In this document: piece by piece, positions 9,269-17,860 of the stretch
Position numbering within the stretch: position 1 is the stretch's first letter
Layout: each line of letters starts with the position of its first letter
Origin: Mycobacterium paraense
GTDB lineage: Bacteria; Actinomycetota; Actinomycetes; Mycobacteriales; Mycobacteriaceae
Direction: 5' to 3'
NCBI RefSeq assembly: GCF_002101815.1
Contig: NZ_LQPM01000018.1
Coordinates: 1 to 64,000, forward strand
Length of the DNA: 64,000 bases
Notes under the pieces: model-generated
Databases searched by the model: none
The model's input: the letters and a program-made list of their open reading frames with translations, nothing else
What the model was told of the DNA's origin: nothing
Program-made: the position numbers and the translations under genes

Positions 9269-9922
9269 TTGACCCGGACGACCCGCTGGACCATCGCGAT
9301 CCTGGCGGTGGTGGCGGCGTTGGTGGTGGCCCTGGTGGCCCAGTTGCACGACGGTTCCCCGCAAGCGGGCGGTCCCCCCGTCGGGCCCAACCAGCCGCCG
9401 GCCCCCCGGGAACACCGCGACGCCGACACCGCCGCCGCACTGGCGGGTCCCCGGCAGCGCGCGAACCTGCCGCCGTGCCCTGCCGCCGGGGGCGGCCCCG
9501 GCCCCGAGGCGCTGCGCGGCATCACGGTGGAGTGCGCCGCCGACGGCTCGCCCGTCGACGTGGCCCCCGCGCTGGCCGGACACCGGGTGGTCCTCAACCT
9601 GTGGGCCTATTGGTGCGGGCCCTGCGCCGCCGAGCTTCCCGCGATGGCCGAGTACCAACGGCGGGTCGGGCCCGACGCGATGGTCGTGACGGTCCACCAG
9701 GACGAGAACGAGACGGCCGCATTACTGCGGTTGGCGGAGTTGGGTGTTCGGCTCCCGACGCTGCAGGACGGTCGTCGTCGGGTCGCCGCTGCGCTGCGTG
9801 TGGTAAATGTGATGCCTGCGACGGTCGTCCTCCGGCCGGACGGTAGCGTTGCGAAAATGCTGCCGCGGCCTTTTGCCAACGCCGACGAGATCGCGGCTGC
9901 CGTCGGGAATGACGCGGGTTGA
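9269..9922 (+). CDS. Membrane-anchored thioredoxin-like protein (Rv3673c homologue)
   Basis: This protein has one N-terminal membrane segment (WTIAILAVVAALVVALVA) and a Pro-rich linker. A thioredoxin/TlpA-like domain follows on the outer face with the redox motif WAYWCGPC. The later VMPATVVLRPDG provides the conserved cis-Pro. It is probably an envelope thiol-disulfide oxidoreductase. The TTG at 9269 lies 17 bases after nth and just before the hydrophobic segment. Its ribosome binding site GGAG (9262-9265) is close, so the start is tentative. It precedes the Nudix and marP genes in one + strand operon, and a role in folding MarP or other periplasmic proteins is an inference from context. Confidence 0.82.
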   Translation: MTRTTRWTIAILAVVAALVVALVAQLHDGSPQAGGPPVGPNQPPAPREHRDADTAAALAGPRQRANLPPCPAAGGGPGPEALRGITVECAADGSPVDVAPALAGHRVVLNLWAYWCGPCAAELPAMAEYQRRVGPDAMVVTVHQDENETAALLRLAELGVRLPTLQDGRRRVAAALRVVNVMPATVVLRPDGSVAKMLPRPFANADEIAAAVGNDAG

Positions 9923-9939
9923 GGCCGAGGGAGGTGCCG

Positions 9940-10761
9940 GTGAGCGCTGGGGGTACGCCCCCGCCTAACGGGGACCCAACCCATGGGCGGGCATCGGTTC
10001 CGCTCAGGCCCGACGCGTCACCACCCTGGCTGCGCCCGCTGGTCGACAACGTGGGCCAGATCCCCGAGGCGTACCGGCATCGGCTGCCGGCCGGCGTGCT
10101 GGCGATGGTGACCGCGGCCAAGGCCGCGTCGTCGATGGAATCGTTACTCGGCGTCGATCGTGAGGCGGCCGTTCTCGTGTTGTTCTCGGGTCCGCAGTCC
10201 GGGCCGGCCGGCGGTGGTCTCCCCGACGAGGCCGATCTGTTGCTGACCGTCCGCGCCTCGACGCTGCGCCACCACGCCGGCCAGGCCGCCTTTCCCGGCG
10301 GCGCGTCCGATCCCACCGACGACGGTCCGGTGGCCACCGCCCTGCGCGAGGCCTACGAAGAAACCGGGATCGACGTCAGCCGGCTGCATCCCCTCGCCAC
10401 CATGGAGCGGACGTTCATCGCGCCGTCACGGTTCCACGTCATCCCGGTGCTGGCCTACTCGCCGGACCCGGGGCCGGTGGCCGTCATGGACGAGACCGAA
10501 ACGGCGATCGTGTCGCGAGTTCCGGTGCGCGCCTTCATCAATCCCGAGAACCGGCTGATGGTCTACCGCGGCAACCTCGGCCGCCGTTGGGCCGGGCCGG
10601 CGTTTCTGCTGAACCAGATGCTGGTCTGGGGATTCACGGGCCAGGTGATCTCCGCGGTGCTCGACGTCGCCGGCTGGGCCCAGCCCTGGGACACCTGCGA
10701 CATCCGCGAGTTGGACGAGGCGATGGTGCTGGTCGGCAACGAGGGTGGGCGTCGTCGATGA
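9940..10761 (+). CDS. Nudix hydrolase, CoA-pyrophosphatase type (Rv3672c homologue)
   Basis: This is a 273-residue protein with a Nudix box variant, FPGGASDPTDDGPVATALRE followed by AYEETGI. The PGG..P.D spacing matches the CoA diphosphatase-like branch of the superfamily. The substrate is not established here. The GTG at 9940 was chosen because AGGGAGG (9928-9934) lies five bases upstream and the length matches the M. tuberculosis protein; a TTG 21 bases earlier is also open. The gene overlaps the end of no neighbour at its chosen start, and its stop overlaps the marP ATG in ATGA (10758-10761), so it is probably co-translated with marP. Confidence 0.9.
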   Translation: MSAGGTPPPNGDPTHGRASVPLRPDASPPWLRPLVDNVGQIPEAYRHRLPAGVLAMVTAAKAASSMESLLGVDREAAVLVLFSGPQSGPAGGGLPDEADLLLTVRASTLRHHAGQAAFPGGASDPTDDGPVATALREAYEETGIDVSRLHPLATMERTFIAPSRFHVIPVLAYSPDPGPVAVMDETETAIVSRVPVRAFINPENRLMVYRGNLGRRWAGPAFLLNQMLVWGFTGQVISAVLDVAGWAQPWDTCDIRELDEAMVLVGNEGGRRR

Positions 10762-11966
10762 ACATGAACTCGATGACCCCGTCGCAGTGGCTGGACATCG
10801 CCGTCCTGGCGGTCGCGTTCATCGCGGCCATTTCGGGTTGGCGCTCGGGCGCGCTGGGCTCCCTGCTGTCGTTCGTCGGCGTCCTGCTGGGCGCCATCGC
10901 CGGCGTGCTGCTGGCCCCCCACATCGTCAGCCACATCGCCGCGCCCCGCGCGAAACTGTTCACCGCGCTGTTTTTGATACTCGCGCTGGTCGTCGTCGGC
11001 GAGGTCGCCGGCGTGGTGCTCGGCCGCGCCGTTCGGGGTGCAATCCGCAGCCGCACAATACGATTGGTCGACTCGGTCATCGGGGTGGGCGTCCAGCTCG
11101 TCGTGGTGCTGACCGCGGCGTGGTTGTTGGCGACGCCGCTGACCCAGTCCAAGGACCAGCCCGAACTTGCTTCCGCGGTCAAGGGCTCGCGGGTCCTCGC
11201 CCAGGTCAATGAGCTGGCGCCGCCCTGGCTGAAGACGGTGCCCAAGCGGCTTTCGGCGCTGCTGAACACCTCCGGGCTGCCCGCGGTGCTCGAGCCGTTC
11301 AGCCGCACGCCGGTCATCCCGGTCGCCTCACCGGACCCCGCCCTGGCCAGCAACCCGGTGGTGACCAGCACCGCGCCCAGCGTCGTCAAGGTGCGCAGCC
11401 TGGCGCCGAGCTGCCAAAAAGTGTTGGAGGGCAGCGGATTCGTGATCGCCCCCGACCGCGTGATGACCAATGCGCACGTGGTGGCCGGGTCCAACAGCGT
11501 TCAGATCTACGCCAGCGGCAACCCGCTGGACGCCACCGTGGTGTCCTATGACCCGTCGGTCGACATCGCGATCCTGGCCGTCCCGAACCTGTCGGCCCCG
11601 CCGTTGGCCTTCGCCCAGGGCGAGGCGAAGAGCGGGGAAAGCGTTGTGGTGCTTGGCTATCCGGGCGGCGGCAACTTCACCGCGACTCCGGCCCGGATTC
11701 GCGAGGCCATCAGGCTCAGCGGCCCCGACATCTACCGGGATCCGGCGCCGGTCACCCGCGATGTCTACACGATCAGAGCCAGTGTGGAGCAGGGCAATTC
11801 GGGTGGACCGTTGATCGACCTCAACGGCCACGTGCTCGGGGTGGTGTTCGGAGCGGCCGTCGACGACCCCGACACGGGGTTCGTGCTGACGGCCGACGAG
11901 GTGGCCTCCCAGCTTTCCAAGATCGGTGAGACCCAACAGGTGACCACCGGCTCCTGCGTCAGCTGA
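10758..11966 (+). CDS. marP: Membrane serine protease MarP (acid resistance)
   Basis: This is a periplasmic chymotrypsin-fold protease anchored by four membrane segments within residues 12-130 (CvpA-like region). The catalytic triad is His240 in MTNAHVV, Asp269 in PSVDIAIL and Ser348 in GNSGGPL. Cys219 and Cys400 correspond to the disulfide that stabilises the M. tuberculosis enzyme. In M. tuberculosis, MarP is needed for intrabacterial pH homeostasis in acid and for oxidative stress resistance, partly through activation of a cell-wall hydrolase. The ATG at 10758 overlaps the upstream stop and has GAGGGTGGG before it. An alternative ATG at 10773 gives the annotated 397-residue M. tuberculosis length. 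Confidence 0.95.
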   Translation: MNMNSMTPSQWLDIAVLAVAFIAAISGWRSGALGSLLSFVGVLLGAIAGVLLAPHIVSHIAAPRAKLFTALFLILALVVVGEVAGVVLGRAVRGAIRSRTIRLVDSVIGVGVQLVVVLTAAWLLATPLTQSKDQPELASAVKGSRVLAQVNELAPPWLKTVPKRLSALLNTSGLPAVLEPFSRTPVIPVASPDPALASNPVVTSTAPSVVKVRSLAPSCQKVLEGSGFVIAPDRVMTNAHVVAGSNSVQIYASGNPLDATVVSYDPSVDIAILAVPNLSAPPLAFAQGEAKSGESVVVLGYPGGGNFTATPARIREAIRLSGPDIYRDPAPVTRDVYTIRASVEQGNSGGPLIDLNGHVLGVVFGAAVDDPDTGFVLTADEVASQLSKIGETQQVTTGSCVS

Positions 11967-12936
11967 TGCGGGGCCCGTGCACCTGCTCGAGGAACTTCAT
12001 CAGGTGCCGATTGATTTCCTCCGGCGCCTCCTCGTGGCTGAAATGCCCTGCGCCCGTGACGGATAGATAACGGCCCTGGGGCGCGTAGCGCTGGGTGTGA
12101 TCGACGGGGTCGGCCAGCACGTACGGATCGGCGTCACCGCGTAGGTGCAGCAACGGCATACCGAGCTGTTGGCTCATCGACCGCATGAACCGCCGGCCTT
12201 CGCCGCGTAGCTGGCTGCGCACCGCCCAGCGCTGGTACTCCAGCGCGCAGTGCGCGGCACCGGGAATCTGGATCGCGGTCCGCAGGTAACCGATGGTCTG
12301 TGAGAAATCTTCGGAGGCAAGCCATTTGGCGCAGCTGCGGCTCCGGACCAGGCGCTCGATCTCCGCCGCGTCGTCGCGGGTCAACACCCGTTCCGGCCAC
12401 AGGGGCAGCTGGTAGGCCAGCAACGTCGGCAGCAGCGCGTAACCCTGATCGCGGCGCATCAGCGTGGATCGCCGCAGCGCGGCGGGGTGCGGGGAGCTGA
12501 TCAGGGCGATGGCGCGCACCAGCCGCGAATGCAGCAGCGCGGTCGCCCAGCAGGCCAGCCCGCCGTCGGCGTGGCCGACCAGGGTCGCCGAGGAGTGCCC
12601 CAGCGCACGGATCAGCCCGGCCGCGTCACCGGCGAGCGTCCAGCCGTCGTAACCGCGGGGCGGCTTGTCGCTGCCGCCGTAGCCGCGCAGGTCGACCGCC
12701 ACCACCCGCGCCCCGGTCAGCCCGCGCAGCTGATGACGCCAGGACCACCAGAACGACCCGAACCCGTGCAGCAGCATCACCAGCGGCCGCGCCGTCGCCG
12801 GCTCGGAGGGCGGAACCGCCGGATCCTGTCCGTCCGGCAAGGCTTCGACGACGTGGAATCGGATGCCGTTGGCGTGCACGTCCAGGTGGCGCCACGGCCC
12901 GTCGATGCGGGTGACCGACGGATCTGGTGCCGGCAT
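11959..12936 (-). CDS. ephE: Alpha/beta-hydrolase, epoxide hydrolase-like EphE
   Basis: This is a 325-residue alpha/beta-hydrolase. The oxyanion-hole motif HGFGSFWWSW lies near residues 57-66. The nucleophile is Asp124 in the elbow GHADGG, as in epoxide hydrolases and dehalogenases, and the catalytic His is in TGAGHFSHEE. The substrate is unknown. Its ATG directly abuts the TAG stop of the upstream holin-like gene (12937-12939), so the two are co-transcribed. Its 3' end overlaps the convergent marP gene by eight bases. Confidence 0.9.
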   Translation of the reverse strand: MPAPDPSVTRIDGPWRHLDVHANGIRFHVVEALPDGQDPAVPPSEPATARPLVMLLHGFGSFWWSWRHQLRGLTGARVVAVDLRGYGGSDKPPRGYDGWTLAGDAAGLIRALGHSSATLVGHADGGLACWATALLHSRLVRAIALISSPHPAALRRSTLMRRDQGYALLPTLLAYQLPLWPERVLTRDDAAEIERLVRSRSCAKWLASEDFSQTIGYLRTAIQIPGAAHCALEYQRWAVRSQLRGEGRRFMRSMSQQLGMPLLHLRGDADPYVLADPVDHTQRYAPQGRYLSVTGAGHFSHEEAPEEINRHLMKFLEQVHGPRIS

Positions 12937-13467
12937 CTACCAACCCGAGGGATCCGTGGGTTTTTCGTGCCGACCGCCGGAGGATTCGGGAAGCTGCTTG
13001 GCCTCGGCGGCGGCCTTGTCGTGGCCCGGCGTCAGCGCCGTGCGCGTCTCCCTGACCGATTCGATCGTTTCCCGCGGCCCGCGGATGCGGCGGACCTTGA
13101 GGAAGCCCAGCAGCCCCAGCGCGGCCCCGACCACCACCATGATCCCGAACACGATCAGGTACGACACCCAGCGCCACAGCCAGGTGTCGAGGAGTTCGGC
13201 GAGGAAGAAGAAGAAAAAGAACGTGGAGTAGAACAGCACCACCAAAGCGGCGATGAAATAGACGCTGCCCGTCAGGCCCTTCTTGACGTCGCGGGTGATC
13301 TCCGAGCGGGCCAGTTCGACCTCGGCGCGCACCAGCGTGGACACCTGGGCCGAGGCGTCTTTGATGAGGTCGCCGATCGACGGCTCGGCGGGCCTGGCGT
13401 GCGGGTCGGCCAACGGAATCGTGGTCAGCGTGCTGGGCACACCGTTGTTGCGATCGTCTTTGCTCAC
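12937..13467 (-). CDS. Holin-superfamily-like membrane protein (Rv3669 homologue)
   Basis: This is a 176-residue protein with two adjacent membrane helices. The first contains VLFYSTFFFFFFLAELL and the second YLIVFGIMVVVGAALGLLGF. An amphipathic N-terminal region comes first (IGDLIKDASAQVSTLVRAEV), with a charged C-terminal tail. The pattern is that of the actinobacterial phage-holin-like Phage_holin_3_6 family, which is widespread as a chromosomal gene and need not be phage-derived. The GTG at 13467 gives MSKDDRNNG, the family N-terminus, with AGAGG upstream. The longer frame to 13665 lacks this support. It is the first gene of the operon with ephE. Confidence 0.85.
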   Translation of the reverse strand: MSKDDRNNGVPSTLTTIPLADPHARPAEPSIGDLIKDASAQVSTLVRAEVELARSEITRDVKKGLTGSVYFIAALVVLFYSTFFFFFFLAELLDTWLWRWVSYLIVFGIMVVVGAALGLLGFLKVRRIRGPRETIESVRETRTALTPGHDKAAAEAKQLPESSGGRHEKPTDPSGW

Positions 13468-13726
13468 AGACCCGTCCTCTCGGTTCTCTCGTCGCGGTTT
13501 ATGTTGCCATGCGGTGCCGGGCCAGACGAGGGCAGCTGAAGGCCGGGGGCGGGGCTTCCAGACAGCGAATTCGACGGCGGGGAGGTACAGTGAGCGATCC
13601 CCTTGAGCGGGAAAGGAATAAGGAAAGCGGCGCAGCCACGACATCGAGCTTGGCGAACCGCACACCTTAGCCGACTAGACTGACCGGGCCACTGGGGATG
13701 CCCGACCGCTCGATGGGAGTGTTGCG

Positions 13727-14422
13727 TTGCAGACGGCCTACCGTTGCTACCGGGCGGCGATGGTGGCCGTGCTGGTGTCCTTCCTGGCCATGCCCGCCCA
13801 CGCGGGAGCCGACGACAGGGTCCCGATGGGTGGTGGGGCCGGCATCGTCATCAACGGGGACACCATGTGCACCCTGACGACGATCGGCACCGACGCGGCC
13901 GGCGACATGATCGGCTTCACCTCCGCGCACTGCGGCGGTCCTGGCGCGCAGGTCGCCGCCGAGGCCGCGCAGAACCGGGGCACGCTGGGCGTCATGGTCG
14001 CGGGCAACGACGTCCTCGACTACGCGGTGATCAAGTTCGATCCCGCCAAGGTGGCTCCGGTGGCCAACTACAACGGGTTTGTGATCAGCGGCATCGGCCC
14101 GGACCCGGCCTTCGGTCAGATCGCCTGCAAACAGGGCCGCACGACCGGCAACTCCTGCGGCGTCACCTGGGGGCCGGGCCAGGACCCCGGCACCATCGTC
14201 ATGCAGGTGTGCGGCCAGCCGGGTGACTCCGGCGCGCCGGTGACCGTCAACAACCTGCTGGTCGGAATGATTCACGGAGCGTTCAGCGACAACCTGCCGT
14301 CGTGCATCATCAAGTACATCCCGCTGCACACCCCGGCGGTGGTGATGTCGATCAACGCCGACCTCGCCGACATCAACGCCAAGCACCGGCCCGGCGCCGG
14401 ATTCGTGCCGCTGCCGGGCTGA
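13727..14422 (+). CDS. Secreted trypsin-like serine protease (Rv3668c homologue)
   Basis: This is a 231-residue exported protein with a Sec signal peptide (hydrophobic core at residues 11-22 and an AHA cleavage site near 26). The chymotrypsin-type triad is His68 in TSAHCG, Asp98 in VLDYAVIKF and Ser168 in GDSGAPV. Cys pairs (Cys48/Cys69 and Cys134/Cys144) suggest disulfides. The TTG start at 13727 has GGGAG (13714-13718) eight bases before it. The gene is convergent with acs. Its substrate is unknown. Confidence 0.88.
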   Translation: MQTAYRCYRAAMVAVLVSFLAMPAHAGADDRVPMGGGAGIVINGDTMCTLTTIGTDAAGDMIGFTSAHCGGPGAQVAAEAAQNRGTLGVMVAGNDVLDYAVIKFDPAKVAPVANYNGFVISGIGPDPAFGQIACKQGRTTGNSCGVTWGPGQDPGTIVMQVCGQPGDSGAPVTVNNLLVGMIHGAFSDNLPSCIIKYIPLHTPAVVMSINADLADINAKHRPGAGFVPLPG

Positions 14423-14428
14423 CGGGTC

Positions 14429-16387
14429 CTACTTCCCGGCCCTGATCGCGTCGAACACGCCGGGATCCAGCAGCGTCGAGGTGTCGCCCAACTCGCGGTT
14501 CTCGGCGACGTCGCGCAGCAGCCTGCGCATGATCTTGCCGCTGCGGGTCTTGGGCAGTTCCGGCACGACGTGGACCTCGCGCGGCTTGGCGATGGGCGAG
14601 ATCTCCCGCGCGACTTCCACGCGCAGCTCGTCGACGATCCCGTCGTGCACCTCGAAGTCGGCGCACAGCACGACGAACGCGCAGATCGCCTGGCCGGTGG
14701 TTTCGTCCGTCATGCCGACAACGGCCGCCTCGGCCACCGCGACGTGACCGACCAGCGCGGACTCCACCTCGGCGGTCGAGAGCCGATGCCCCGACACGTT
14801 CATGACGTCGTCGATGCGGCCAACGACCCAGATGGCGCCGTCGGAGTCGTAATAGGCGCTGTCGCCGGCGAAATACCAGCCCTGCTCCGCGAATCGGGAC
14901 CAGTAGGTCTCGACGTACCGGTCCGGGTCGCCCCAGATGCCGCGCAGCATCGCCGGCCACGGCTGGTCCAGGACCAGGTAGCCGCTGGCGTGCTCGCCCT
15001 TGGCATCCGCCGGTGGGATCTCGTCGCCGTGGTCGTCGACGATCTTGGCCGAGATGCCCGGCAGCGGCCGCATCGCCGAGCCCGGCTTGGCCGCGGCCAC
15101 CCCGGGCAGCGGGGTGATCATCGCGGCGCCCGTTTCGGTCTGCCACCACGTGTCGACGATGGGCAGGCGCTCGGCGCCGATCACCTTGCGGTACCAGCGC
15201 CACGCCTCGGGGTTGATCGGCTCGCCGACCGTCCCTAGTAGGCGCAGGCTGGACAGGTCGTGCGCGTCGGGGATCTCGCGCCCCCACTTCATGAACGTGC
15301 GGATGAGGGTGGGTGCGGTGTAATAGATTGTCACGCCGTACTTTTCGATGATCTCGAAATGCCGGTGCTGGGTGGGGGAGTCGGGCGTGCCCTCGTAGAG
15401 GACCTCGGTGACGCCGTTGGACAGCGGACCGTAGACGCCGTAGGTGTGTCCGGTCACCCAGCCGATGTCGGCGGTGCACCAGAAGACGTCCGTTTCGGGC
15501 TTGATGTCGAAGACGTAGTAGTGCGTGTAGGAGCACTGAGTCAGGTAACCGCCGCTGGTGTGGACGATGCCCTTCGGCTTGCCGGTGGTGCCGGAGGTGT
15601 ACAGCAGGAACAACGGCTGCTCGGCGTCGAACGGCTGCGGGGTGTGTTCGGGCGACGCGGCGTCGACGACGTCATGCCACCACAGATCGCGATCGTCGTT
15701 CCAGGACACGTCAATTCCGGTGCGCCGCACCACCAGAACGCGCTCGATGGGACTGTCGGAATCGCCCGCGTTTTCAATGGCCTCGTCGGCCGCGTCCTTC
15801 AGCGGCGCGGGCTTGCCGCGGCGGAACTGGCCGTCGGCGGTGATCAGCAGCTTGGCCTGGGCGTCGGCGATCCGCGCCCGCAGCGCCTTGGCGGTGAACC
15901 CGGCGAACACGACGCTGTGCATGATGCCCAGGCGCGCGCAGGCCAGCATCGCGATCACGGCCTCGGGGATCAACGGCAGGTAGATCGCGACGCGGTCGCC
16001 GGCGACCAGACCCAGGTCGGTCAGCGCGTTGGCCGCCTTGCACACCTCGGCCTGCAGATCGGAATAGGTGAGGTTGCGGCTGTCGCCTGGTTCGCCCTCC
16101 CAGTGGATCGCGACCCGATCCCCGTGGCCGGCCTCCACGTGGCGGTCGACGCAGTTGTAGGCGACGTTGAGCTTGCCGTCGGCGAACCACTTGGCGAACG
16201 GCGCCTGCGACCAGTCCAGCACCTCGGTGAATGGCGTCGCCCAGGTGAGCCGGTTGGCCTGCTTGGCCCAGAACGCCAGACGGTCCTCGTCCGCCTCGCG
16301 GTACAGCTCCTCACCGGCGTTGGCCTGCTCGACGAACTGCGGCGGCGGCGGATACGACGACGGGCCCTCGGTGTGGGTGGCGGTCAC
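14429..16387 (-). CDS. acs: Acetyl-CoA synthetase
   Basis: This 652-residue enzyme converts acetate, ATP and CoA to acetyl-CoA through an acetyl-adenylate. The ANL-family motifs are all present: the phosphate loop LLYTSGTTGKPKG, YYTAPTLIRTFMKWG, VDTWWQTETG and the hinge GRIDDVMNVSGHR. Lys618 in TRSGKIMRR is the adenylation lysine, which in mycobacteria is acetylated by a cAMP-dependent acetyltransferase and reactivated by a sirtuin. The GTG at 16387 is chosen over the ATG at 16417 because AGGAGG lies six bases upstream and the length then matches the 651-residue M. tuberculosis enzyme. It is monocistronic and divergent from the DUF4232 gene. Confidence 0.97.
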   Translation of the reverse strand: MTATHTEGPSSYPPPPQFVEQANAGEELYREADEDRLAFWAKQANRLTWATPFTEVLDWSQAPFAKWFADGKLNVAYNCVDRHVEAGHGDRVAIHWEGEPGDSRNLTYSDLQAEVCKAANALTDLGLVAGDRVAIYLPLIPEAVIAMLACARLGIMHSVVFAGFTAKALRARIADAQAKLLITADGQFRRGKPAPLKDAADEAIENAGDSDSPIERVLVVRRTGIDVSWNDDRDLWWHDVVDAASPEHTPQPFDAEQPLFLLYTSGTTGKPKGIVHTSGGYLTQCSYTHYYVFDIKPETDVFWCTADIGWVTGHTYGVYGPLSNGVTEVLYEGTPDSPTQHRHFEIIEKYGVTIYYTAPTLIRTFMKWGREIPDAHDLSSLRLLGTVGEPINPEAWRWYRKVIGAERLPIVDTWWQTETGAAMITPLPGVAAAKPGSAMRPLPGISAKIVDDHGDEIPPADAKGEHASGYLVLDQPWPAMLRGIWGDPDRYVETYWSRFAEQGWYFAGDSAYYDSDGAIWVVGRIDDVMNVSGHRLSTAEVESALVGHVAVAEAAVVGMTDETTGQAICAFVVLCADFEVHDGIVDELRVEVAREISPIAKPREVHVVPELPKTRSGKIMRRLLRDVAENRELGDTSTLLDPGVFDAIRAGK

Positions 16388-16393
16388 TGGTTT

Positions 16394-16399
16394 CCTCCT
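16394..16399 (-). promoter_or_regulatory. Strong ribosome binding site deciding the acs start
   Basis: On the minus strand this reads AGGAGG and lies six bases before the GTG at 16387. It argues against the more upstream ATG (16417), which is the longest open frame. Confidence 0.85.
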
Positions 16400-16501
16400 A
16401 ATGTCGAGGCGCGTCAACCGTCAGTGAGCCTAGACCTTGGAGGTGAAAAGCCGCTCGCCAATCCCGGGTCAAACGTGCCGCGCCGGCGGATAATCACCGG
16501 T

Positions 16502-17098
16502 GTGCCGAGACCGCGCGGGTGCCTCTGCCACCGACTTCATGGCGGCGGCCGGCCACGCCCGGCTACGCGGCGCTTGCGATCGCCGCGGTTCACCAGCTTC
16601 GCCGTGGCCGCAACGGGTTACGCGGCTACCACCCTGCTGGCACCCACCGCGTGGGCCGAGCCGGCCGACATCCTCGACCAGCCGGCGCCCTGCTGGTCGG
16701 ACCAGGTCGCCGTCAGCTCGTCCCCGACGCAGGGCGCCGCGGGCCACCGCGGGCTGACGCTGATGTTCACCCTCGCCGGCGGCGCGGATCCCTGCACCCT
16801 CACCGGTTATCCGGGGGTCGACTCGGGTAGCGGCGGGCCGCCCCTCCACGCTCAGCCCACGCCCCGCGGGTACATGGGCGGCCTGCCGGCCGGAGTCGAT
16901 GCGCCGCCGAGCGTCACCCTGTCGCTGTCGACGCAGGGCCACGCGATCGTCGAGGGCCTGGGCTTCGACGCCGACGGCAACGCGTGCCCGACCTACACCG
17001 ACCTGGCCGTCAGCCCGCCCGACATCATCCAGGTCTTCATCGTGCCCGCCACCATCGACGCCTGCCGACTGGAGGTTCACCCCGTCATCGCCGGCTGA
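16502..17098 (+). CDS. Secreted DUF4232 protein
   Basis: This is a 198-residue exported protein. The N-terminus is Arg-rich (RRLRSPRF) before a weak hydrophobic core and an ALA-like WAEP cleavage region near residue 50, so a Tat or long Sec signal is possible. The mature part follows the DUF4232 pattern: CWSDQVAV, GHRGLTLMFTL, CTLTGYPGVD and a late C-x27-C. DUF4232 proteins are common secreted or lipoproteins of actinobacteria with no defined role. The GTG at 16502 is the first suitable start after the acs promoter region. No gene occurs at this place in M. tuberculosis, where acs is next to dppA. Confidence 0.75.
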   Translation: MPRPRGCLCHRLHGGGRPRPATRRLRSPRFTSFAVAATGYAATTLLAPTAWAEPADILDQPAPCWSDQVAVSSSPTQGAAGHRGLTLMFTLAGGADPCTLTGYPGVDSGSGGPPLHAQPTPRGYMGGLPAGVDAPPSVTLSLSTQGHAIVEGLGFDADGNACPTYTDLAVSPPDIIQVFIVPATIDACRLEVHPVIAG

Positions 17099-17109
17099 TG
17101 GCGCGCTGG

Positions 17110-17760
17110 TCAGGAGGCGGTCGGCGTCAGGCAGTAGACGCGCGGCGGTGCGGGGTAGGCGATGGCCTTGTCGCCCGGCGGGCATCGCGTTGCGTCCGTG
17201 CTGCCATCGATGCGCTGGAGGACTTTGGTCTGCGGAGCTCGTGGCACCTTGCAGTCGCCCAGCGTCATCGTCAAGGTCTCGGCGCCGTTGGTCAGCTGGT
17301 AGCACTTGCCCTGCTTGAGATTGAGCGCAAAGCACAGGATCGTGTAGTTGTCGGTGTACCGGTTGTAAATCGAGCCATCCCTTTTGCCGTCCGGGCAGGT
17401 GTCCTTGGGACCGCCCCGGAAGGCGAGTTCAAAGGTATTCGCCGGGTTGGCGCAGGAGTTTTCCGGGTTTGAACTGAAACGCGTTGCCAGAAAGGTGTTT
17501 TGGTCGACGCACTGGCCTACCCGCATGGACTTGTCGGTGTCGAACGGGCTCGGGTAGTACGCCGTCACCAGGTTTCCCGCGATTCCCAGCCCGCCCACGT
17601 TCAGCAATACGACACCGACGACGATCAGCCGGGTGGCAGGCGCACCGTTTCGGCGCCGCCGCGCGCGCAGCCCGGCGATCAGACAGACCAATCCGACAGC
17701 GCCGACGCCGAACAACGCGATCAGATACCACAGCTGAACAGCGAGTTCGTGCGACGCCAC
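17110..17760 (-). CDS. Cys-rich two-helix membrane protein of unknown function
   Basis: This is a 216-residue protein with two N-terminal membrane helices (about residues 9-31 and 43-66), separated by a basic ARRRR loop. The outer domain of about 150 residues has eight Cys residues, in VGQCVDQNT, ENSCANP, KDTCPDG, TILCFAL, GKCYQL, LGDCKVP, TRCPPG and VYCLTP. The paired Cys pattern resembles LppU/septum-formation-type domains of actinobacteria, but I do not claim membership. The domain is likely disulfide-stabilised. It converges on the DUF4232 gene with an 11-base gap and is divergent from dppA. M. tuberculosis lacks it at this site. Confidence 0.72.
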   Translation of the reverse strand: MASHELAVQLWYLIALFGVGAVGLVCLIAGLRARRRRNGAPATRLIVVGVVLLNVGGLGIAGNLVTAYYPSPFDTDKSMRVGQCVDQNTFLATRFSSNPENSCANPANTFELAFRGGPKDTCPDGKRDGSIYNRYTDNYTILCFALNLKQGKCYQLTNGAETLTMTLGDCKVPRAPQTKVLQRIDGSTDATRCPPGDKAIAYPAPPRVYCLTPTAS

Positions 17761-17860
17761 GGCGCCATCCTAGCCGCGGCACCCCGCGCGGCCACCCGCC
17801 GTCGGTTTCACCGGCGCGCGCCGCTTCGCCGCGCTCGCGATCGCCGCTAGGGTCGCTGGC

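Noticed and set aside
12937..13467. Prophage remnant at the holin-like gene
   Set aside because: The holin-like family is a normal mycobacterial chromosomal gene, and no other phage gene lies nearby.
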